Source: Formosa sp. Hel1_33_131 (GTDB lineage: Bacteria > Bacteroidota > Bacteroidia > Flavobacteriales > Flavobacteriaceae). From it: a stretch of DNA of 62,615 nt. Below, piece after piece: positions 58,829 to 62,615 of this stretch. Within the stretch, counting starts at the first letter, position 1. Each line of letters begins with the position of its first letter. The notes under the pieces were generated by a model. It was not told the DNA's origin and searched no databases. It saw nothing but the letters and a program-made list of their open reading frames with translations. The stretch is from contig CATEFX010000005.1 of assembly GCA_949499105.1 (NCBI GenBank), positions 1 to 62,615 on the forward strand, read 5' to 3'. The translations under genes were made by a program, and so were the position numbers.

Positions 58829-60016
58829 TTAGTCTAAAATCTCAGTCACCTGACCTGCACCTACAGTTCTACCACCTTCACGAATCGCGAAACGAAGTCC
58901 AACATGCATTGCAATAGCTTGAATTAAATCAACCTCAATTGTCAAGTTATCTACTGGCATTACCATTTCTACTCCTGATGGTAAAGCAATGTTTCCAGTA
59001 ACATCTGTCGTACGCACATAAAACTGTGGACGGTAGTTTGTATGAAATGGAGTGTGACGTCCACCTTCTTCTTTTTTAAGGATATAAACCTCAGCTTTAA
59101 ATTTAGCGTGTGGTGTTACAGATCCTGGCTTGGTAATTACCATTCCTCTAGAAATCTGTGATTTTTCAATACCTCTTAATAAGATACCTGCATTATCTCC
59201 AGCTTCACCTCTATCTAATATCTGACGGAACATCTCGATTCCTGTGATTGTAGAATTTAATTTTTCAGCGCCCATACCAATGATCTCAACAGGATCTCCT
59301 GTGTTTGCGATACCTGTCTCAATACGACCTGTAGCAACTGTACCACGACCTGTAATTGAGAATACATCTTCGATTGGCATTAGGAAATCTTTTTCAACGT
59401 CACGAACTGGTAATTCAATCCATACATCCACAGCTTCCATAAGCTCTAATACGGTATCAACCCACTTTTTCTCTCCGTTAAGAGCACCAAGTGCTGATCC
59501 AGATACAACAGGTCCATTGTCACCATCGTAATCGTAGAAGTTTAATAAATCTCTTACTTCCATGTCAACAAGCTCTAAAAGCTCTTCATCGTCAACCATG
59601 TCAACTTTATTTAAGAATACTACCATTCTTGGAATACCAACCTGGCGTCCTAAAAGGATGTGTTCACGTGTTTGTGGCATTGGGCCATCGGTTGCAGCAA
59701 CTACTAAAATTGCACCATCCATTTGAGCCGCACCAGTAACCATGTTCTTTACGTAATCCGCGTGACCTGGACAGTCAACGTGAGCGTAATGACGATTTGC
59801 TGTTGCATATTCGACGTGAGAAGTATTAATTGTGATACCTCTTTCTTTTTCTTCTGGAGCGTTGTCAATCTGATCGAATGATCTTGCTTCTGAGAAACCT
59901 GCATCAGCTAATACTTTAGTAATAGCAGCAGTTAAAGTTGTTTTACCGTGATCTACGTGTCCAATGGTACCAATGTTTAAGTGTGGTTTTGAACGATCGA
60001 AAGTTGCCTTTGCCAT
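58829..60016 (-). CDS. tuf: Elongation factor Tu
   Basis: The 395-residue GTPase that delivers aminoacyl-tRNA to the ribosome. It has the P-loop GHVDHGKT (about 18-25), [24 protein letters not shown] (about 81-92) and [11 protein letters not shown]; domains II and III follow from about 205. It lies downstream of four tRNA genes, as in the thrU-tyrU-glyT-thrT-tufB operon of E. coli, and upstream of tRNA-Trp-secE-nusG. Confidence 0.99.
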   Translation of the reverse strand: MAKATFDRSKPHLNIGTIGHVDHGKTTLTAAITKVLADAGFSEARSFDQIDNAPEEKERGITINTSHVEYATANRHYAHVDCPGHADYVKNMVTGAAQMDGAILVVAATDGPMPQTREHILLGRQVGIPRMVVFLNKVDMVDDEELLELVDMEVRDLLNFYDYDGDNGPVVSGSALGALNGEKKWVDTVLELMEAVDVWIELPVRDVEKDFLMPIEDVFSITGRGTVATGRIETGIANTGDPVEIIGMGAEKLNSTITGIEMFRQILDRGEAGDNAGILLRGIEKSQISRGMVITKPGSVTPHAKFKAEVYILKKEEGGRHTPFHTNYRPQFYVRTTDVTGNIALPSGVEMVMPVDNLTIEVDLIQAIAMHVGLRFAIREGGRTVGAGQVTEILD

Positions 60017-60088
60017 GTTTTAAAATTTATTCTTAGTTATATTAATATTAGTAATCTGTTGTATTCAATTAATGTTGTTTAAAAAAAG

Positions 60089-60160
60089 AGCCAATGACGG
60101 GAATTGAACCCGTGGCCTCTTCCTTACCAAGGAAACGCTCTACCCCTGAGCTACACCGGC
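60089..60160 (-). tRNA. tRNA-Thr (GGT)
   Basis: A 72-base cloverleaf. The acceptor GCCGGTG pairs with CATTGGC (two G-U pairs) with discriminator T. The anticodon loop TTGGTAA lies between TTTCC and GGAAG. It is the last of the four tRNAs before tuf. Confidence 0.96.
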
Positions 60161-60171
60161 CAAAAAAATAG

Positions 60172-60209
60172 AGCGAGAGGTCACGCCTAAGCGTGACGAC
60201 ATTCGCCTT
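60172..60209 (-). other. Copy of the tRNA-Gly 3' half with altered T arm
   Basis: In the minus strand, one base after the intact tRNA-Gly, the sequence repeats its 3' half. AAGGCGAATGTC matches AAGCTGAATGTC, and CTCTCGCT is identical to the acceptor end. Between them the T arm is replaced by a perfect hairpin, TCACGC-TTAG-GCGTGA. It cannot form a tRNA. It is either a decayed duplication or a spacer RNA element. Confidence 0.75.
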
Positions 60210-60210
60210 G

Positions 60211-60283
60211 AGCGAGAGACCGGGTTCGAACCGGCGACATTCAGCTTGGAAGGCTGACGCTCTACCAACTGAGCTACTCTCGC
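60211..60283 (-). tRNA. tRNA-Gly (TCC)
   Basis: A 73-base cloverleaf. The acceptor GCGAGAG pairs with CTCTCGC with discriminator T. The anticodon loop CTTCCAA lies between TCAGC and GCTGA. The T arm CCGG-TTCGAAC-CCGG is intact, unlike the adjoining half copy. Confidence 0.97.
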
Positions 60284-60310
60284 AATTTAATTTAATCCTT
60301 AATTCAAATG

Positions 60311-60392
<82 letters not shown>

Positions 60393-60429
60393 TCAATTTA
60401 AATTATACTTCACTCTTTTAAAGAACTTG

Positions 60430-60503
60430 AGCCGATGGAGGGACTCGAACCCACGACCTGCTGATTACAAATCAGCTGCTCTAGCCAGCTGAGCTACATC
60501 GGC
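60430..60503 (-). tRNA. tRNA-Thr (TGT)
   Basis: A 74-base cloverleaf. The acceptor GCCGATG pairs with CATCGGC with discriminator T. The anticodon loop TTTGTAA lies between GCTGA and TCAGC. It is the first gene of the tRNA-tuf operon. Confidence 0.97.
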
Positions 60504-60528
60504 GTTTTTCTCAATGCGATTAGGCATT

Positions 60529-60554
60529 AAAAAAGCCCGCTATTTCTAACGGAC
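60529..60554 (-). terminator. Hairpin with U run at the start of the tRNA-tuf leader
   Basis: In the minus strand GTCCGTTA-GAAA-TAGCGGGC forms an eight-base-pair stem with a GAAA tetraloop, followed by six U. It looks like an intrinsic terminator for hpf. It also begins within a few bases of the predicted start of the tRNA-tuf transcript, so it may act as an attenuator there too. Confidence 0.75.
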
Positions 60555-60556
60555 TG

Positions 60557-60585
60557 CAAATGTATATATATTTTTCTTGTTTCAA
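60557..60585 (-). promoter_or_regulatory. Promoter of the tRNA-tuf operon
   Basis: Read on the minus strand, TTG (60585-60583), an 18-base A+T-rich spacer and TACATTTG (60564-60557) match the Bacteroidota consensus exactly. Transcription would start near 60551. Confidence 0.75.
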
Positions 60586-60604
60586 AACATTTTTTGTAAA
60601 TTTA

Positions 60605-60907
60605 TTATGAAAATTGACGTAATTTTTCTTTTCGCTTTTTTAACTGCCGTTCTAACGAATGTACAGCGGCATCTAATCCTTCTTCAAAAGTCTTTGAAAC
60701 CTTCTTTACCACGATTGAATCCCCAGGGATTGATAACTGAACTTCAAATATTTTATTTTCTTTTTCTGAAGTATTTTCTACCTTCAAATAAACATTTGAT
60801 TTGATAATTTTATCAAAAAATAAATCTAATTTGTCCATTCGTTTCTGAATAAAGTCAATTAATTTTTGATCGGCATTAAAATTCACGGATTGTGTGTGTA
60901 CTTTCAT
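60605..60907 (-). CDS. hpf: Ribosome hibernation-promoting factor (short HPF/RaiA)
   Basis: A 100-residue protein of the HPF/YfiA family that binds the 30S decoding region and silences ribosomes in stationary phase. It starts MKVHTQSVNFNADQKLIDFI and shows the beta-alpha-beta-beta-beta-alpha order, with a basic C-terminal helix ERQLKKRKEKLRQ. It lacks the long C-terminal dimerisation tail of long-form HPF. It follows xerC after 29 bases and precedes the tRNA-tuf promoter. Confidence 0.95.
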   Translation of the reverse strand: MKVHTQSVNFNADQKLIDFIQKRMDKLDLFFDKIIKSNVYLKVENTSEKENKIFEVQLSIPGDSIVVKKVSKTFEEGLDAAVHSLERQLKKRKEKLRQFS

Positions 60908-60936
60908 AGGGTTATTTTAATGGTTAATATTAATAA

Positions 60937-61824
60937 CTAGGATAACGTCCTAGGGTGTGATTTTTCGTATACTTTTTTTAGTTCGGCAACGCTATTATGG
61001 GTATAGACTTGCGTGGCTGCTAAACTGGAGTGTCCTAACAACTCTTTTACAGCATTTAAATCGGCCCCATTATTTAATAAATGGGTCGCAAAAGAATGCC
61101 TAAGAATATGCGGACTCTTTTTAACTTTAGAAGATATACTTCCAAAATAATTAGTAATGACTCTATAGACAAGCATTTCATAGATTTTGGTGCCTTTTTT
61201 GGTTAAAAAAAGAACAGAGAGGTCTTTTATCGTTTCTAGCTGGGAACGTTCCATACAATACGCTTCAAAGGTTTTTATAACCATAGGTAATAACGGAATG
61301 AAGCGTTCTTTATTTCGCTTACCTAATACTTTTATAAGTCCTTGTGACACATCAACATCCTGAAGTTGAAGCTGCACAAGTTCGATTCGACGGATTCCTG
61401 TAGAATAAAAAAGCTCTACGATTAGTTTATCACGCAACCCTTCAAATGAATCTGTATGAATACTGTCTAAAACGGTATTCACTTCCACTTCAGAAAAAGG
61501 AATTTGAATTTTTTTACTGACTTTAAGGGCTTTATGCTTTGCTAAAGGATTTGATTCGATAGATTGAATCTTTAATAAAAACTTATAATAGCTATTTAAG
61601 GACGATAATTTTCGATTGATGGTTCTGTTGGAGATGTTTTTATCCACTAGGTGAACAATCCAACTCCGAATCTGAGAATAATTTACTTTTGAGACTTCTG
61701 AATCAGAAAATTCCTCAAGAAGAAAGAATTGAAACGTGTCAATATCCTTTTGATAGGCCACAACTGTATGTTGAGAATATTTTCTCTCTAACAGTAAATA
61801 ATCAATGAATTTCTGGACAAGCAT
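60937..61824 (-). CDS. xerC: Tyrosine recombinase XerC/XerD-type
   Basis: A 295-residue site-specific recombinase that resolves chromosome dimers at dif. The N-terminal SAM-like domain spans about 1-90. The catalytic residues are complete: Arg145 (GIRRIEL), Lys169, His239 and Arg242 (HILRHSF), His265 (LLGHSS) and nucleophile Tyr274. Sequence alone does not fully separate XerC from XerD; the location next to hpf and rpsU is that of the flavobacterial gene usually called xerC. Confidence 0.92.
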   Translation of the reverse strand: MLVQKFIDYLLLERKYSQHTVVAYQKDIDTFQFFLLEEFSDSEVSKVNYSQIRSWIVHLVDKNISNRTINRKLSSLNSYYKFLLKIQSIESNPLAKHKALKVSKKIQIPFSEVEVNTVLDSIHTDSFEGLRDKLIVELFYSTGIRRIELVQLQLQDVDVSQGLIKVLGKRNKERFIPLLPMVIKTFEAYCMERSQLETIKDLSVLFLTKKGTKIYEMLVYRVITNYFGSISSKVKKSPHILRHSFATHLLNNGADLNAVKELLGHSSLAATQVYTHNSVAELKKVYEKSHPRTLS

Positions 61825-61924
61825 TCAAGTTCGTATTAGTCGAGTCAAGATACATTAATTATTGAAATATTCCCAGTAAAATCAAAAATTAATACTGGGA
61901 ATATATTACAACTACAAAGGGAAT

Positions 61925-62311
61925 TTAGGCTTTTGTTTTTCCTATTACCAGAGCGATGATGCCACCCATAATCGCTGCCGACACGGCATCTATTGCAATT
62001 AAGATTAAAAAATTAGAATCAATACTCTCTTTAGAGGCATACATGAAAAAACTCATACTCAACGACCATAGAAGTCCAAGTAAAAAACCAGCCTTGATTC
62101 CAGAGCTAAAAGTACTGATCTGTGCCCAGCGGTTAAAAATTAACGCGAAAGTAAACGCATAAAACAAGCATCCTAGAAAAATGAAGAGCATGCATTCTTC
62201 GTCATTTTGGGGATAAACATCTGGGAAAAGGATGCCATAGAAAAGCCATCCCAGAAGGAAACAAACAAAGGTGCCAGCGATACCTGACATTAAAAAAGAT
62301 TTTGTGTTCAT
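61925..62311 (-). CDS. Hypothetical membrane protein with four helices
   Basis: A 128-residue inner-membrane protein with four predicted helices (about 8-28, 43-60, 72-92 and 100-124). Small residues are plentiful (GAIMGGIIALVIG at the end). It resembles DUF1761-like four-helix proteins, but I am not sure. It is inserted between rpsU and xerC, separated from rpsU by a terminator and from xerC by 100 bases. Confidence 0.78.
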   Translation of the reverse strand: MNTKSFLMSGIAGTFVCFLLGWLFYGILFPDVYPQNDEECMLFIFLGCLFYAFTFALIFNRWAQISTFSSGIKAGFLLGLLWSLSMSFFMYASKESIDSNFLILIAIDAVSAAIMGGIIALVIGKTKA

Positions 62312-62411
62312 AATGTATAAGATTTGGTTAGTACCAAAATTAATGAAAAATATGAATTATCAAAATTTTTAACTTGTTTCTAAAGAAACATGAAAACTAT
62401 TTTGAACAAAA

Positions 62412-62437
62412 AAAGCACCTTATAAATAAGGTGCTTT
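62412..62437 (-). terminator. Terminator of rpsU
   Basis: AAAGCACCTTA pairs with TAAGGTGCTTT around a short A+T loop; the minus-strand RNA continues into a run of seven U. It lies 23 bases after the rpsU stop. Confidence 0.85.
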
Positions 62438-62459
62438 GTCGTTTTATCAATTTAGAAAA

Positions 62460-62615
62460 TTATAAATTCTCTGCGTCTCTTAATCCTTGAATGTATTGAG
62501 CTTTTTGAATTTGTGCTCTACGTTTCACAGATGGCTTTATAAACTGCTTGCGCGTTTGTAAAGATCGCTTTGTTCCCGTTTTGTCAAACTTTCGCTTGAA
62601 ACGTTTTAGCGCTCT
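62460..62615 (-). CDS. rpsU: Ribosomal protein bS21 (C-terminal part, 5' end beyond window)
   Basis: The last 51 residues of S21, with RALKRFKRKFDKTGT, then LQTRKQFIKPSVKRRAQIQK and the end GLRDAENL. In Bacteroidota ribosomes S21 takes part in hiding the anti-Shine-Dalgarno end of 16S rRNA, which fits the scarcity of Shine-Dalgarno sequences here. The start and leader are outside the window. Confidence 0.96.
   Translation of the reverse strand, partial: RALKRFKRKFDKTGTKRSLQTRKQFIKPSVKRRAQIQKAQYIQGLRDAENL

Noticed and set aside
60937-61824. Integrase of a mobile element
   Set aside because: Length, catalytic residues and synteny with hpf and rpsU fit a chromosomal XerC/D; no attachment sites or phage genes are near.

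Overview
The window is a stretch of a Bacteroidota chromosome, almost certainly from a marine member of the Flavobacteriaceae. Evidence for this is the low G+C content, promoters of the TTG-N18..20-TAnnTTTG type, few Shine-Dalgarno sequences, a type IX secretion (T9SS) sorting domain, long NusB and LysM/receptor proteins of the flavobacterial kind, and the order rpsU-xerC-hpf-tRNAs-tuf-tRNA-Trp-secE-nusG-rplKAJL-rpoBC. The species cannot be named from the sequence alone. Most of the window is housekeeping and complete.

Region 1 (1-3.2 kb) is the edge of a polysaccharide-degradation locus on the minus strand. It holds a sulfatase cut by the window edge and, upstream of it, an 860-residue protein joining an S1-type sulfatase to a GH10 xylanase-like domain. 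Region 2 (3.3-18.1 kb) holds mixed genes: a LysE exporter and pyrD, pepT, yajC, a DUF1573 lipoprotein, nusB, an ABC exporter, a PUR-domain protein, a CsaA-like protein, two thioredoxin-fold proteins, a LysM/receptor fusion, guaA and bshC. The 686-base gap after bshC holds a decayed type II toxin-antitoxin pair and a possible dispersed repeat.

Region 3 (18.8-27.6 kb) is a colinear minus-strand block: recR, a family 2 glycosyltransferase, a lipoyl acyltransferase E2, a DEDDh exonuclease, an FAH-family hydrolase, cinA, rpmB, rpmG, the 49-residue DUF4295 gene, ftsY and rimO. Region 4 (27.7-47.0 kb) holds a secreted beta-propeller protein with a T9SS domain, an SSS-family symporter, a CoA-binding protein, a TonB-dependent receptor-like protein, fabH, htpG, an AlkB-like oxygenase, an alpha/beta hydrolase, a DUF819 membrane protein, a DUF4369 lipoprotein, manA, queD-like, idi, a methyltransferase and prfC. 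A decayed tandem duplication of about 146 bases lies in front of the DUF819 gene.

Region 5 (47.1-62.6 kb) is the information-processing core, all on the minus strand. In transcription order it runs: rpsU (cut by the edge), a four-helix membrane protein, xerC/D, hpf, four tRNAs (Thr-TGT, Tyr, Gly, Thr-GGT), tuf, tRNA-Trp, secE, nusG, rplK, rplA, rplJ, rplL, rpoB, rpoC and a DUF3467 gene. Structured RNA stands out here: a terminator-like hairpin at the very start of the tRNA-tuf leader, a copy of the 3' half of tRNA-Gly beside its parent, and two hairpins in a row between rplL and rpoB.

There is no CRISPR array, rRNA, prophage, insertion sequence or antibiotic/secondary-metabolite cluster. The points most worth a second look are the sulfatase-GH10 fusion with an altered GH10 substrate cleft, a class 2-type PyrD with cysteine at the catalytic-base position, the toxin-antitoxin remnant, the tRNA-Gly half copy, and DUF3467 riding with RNA polymerase.
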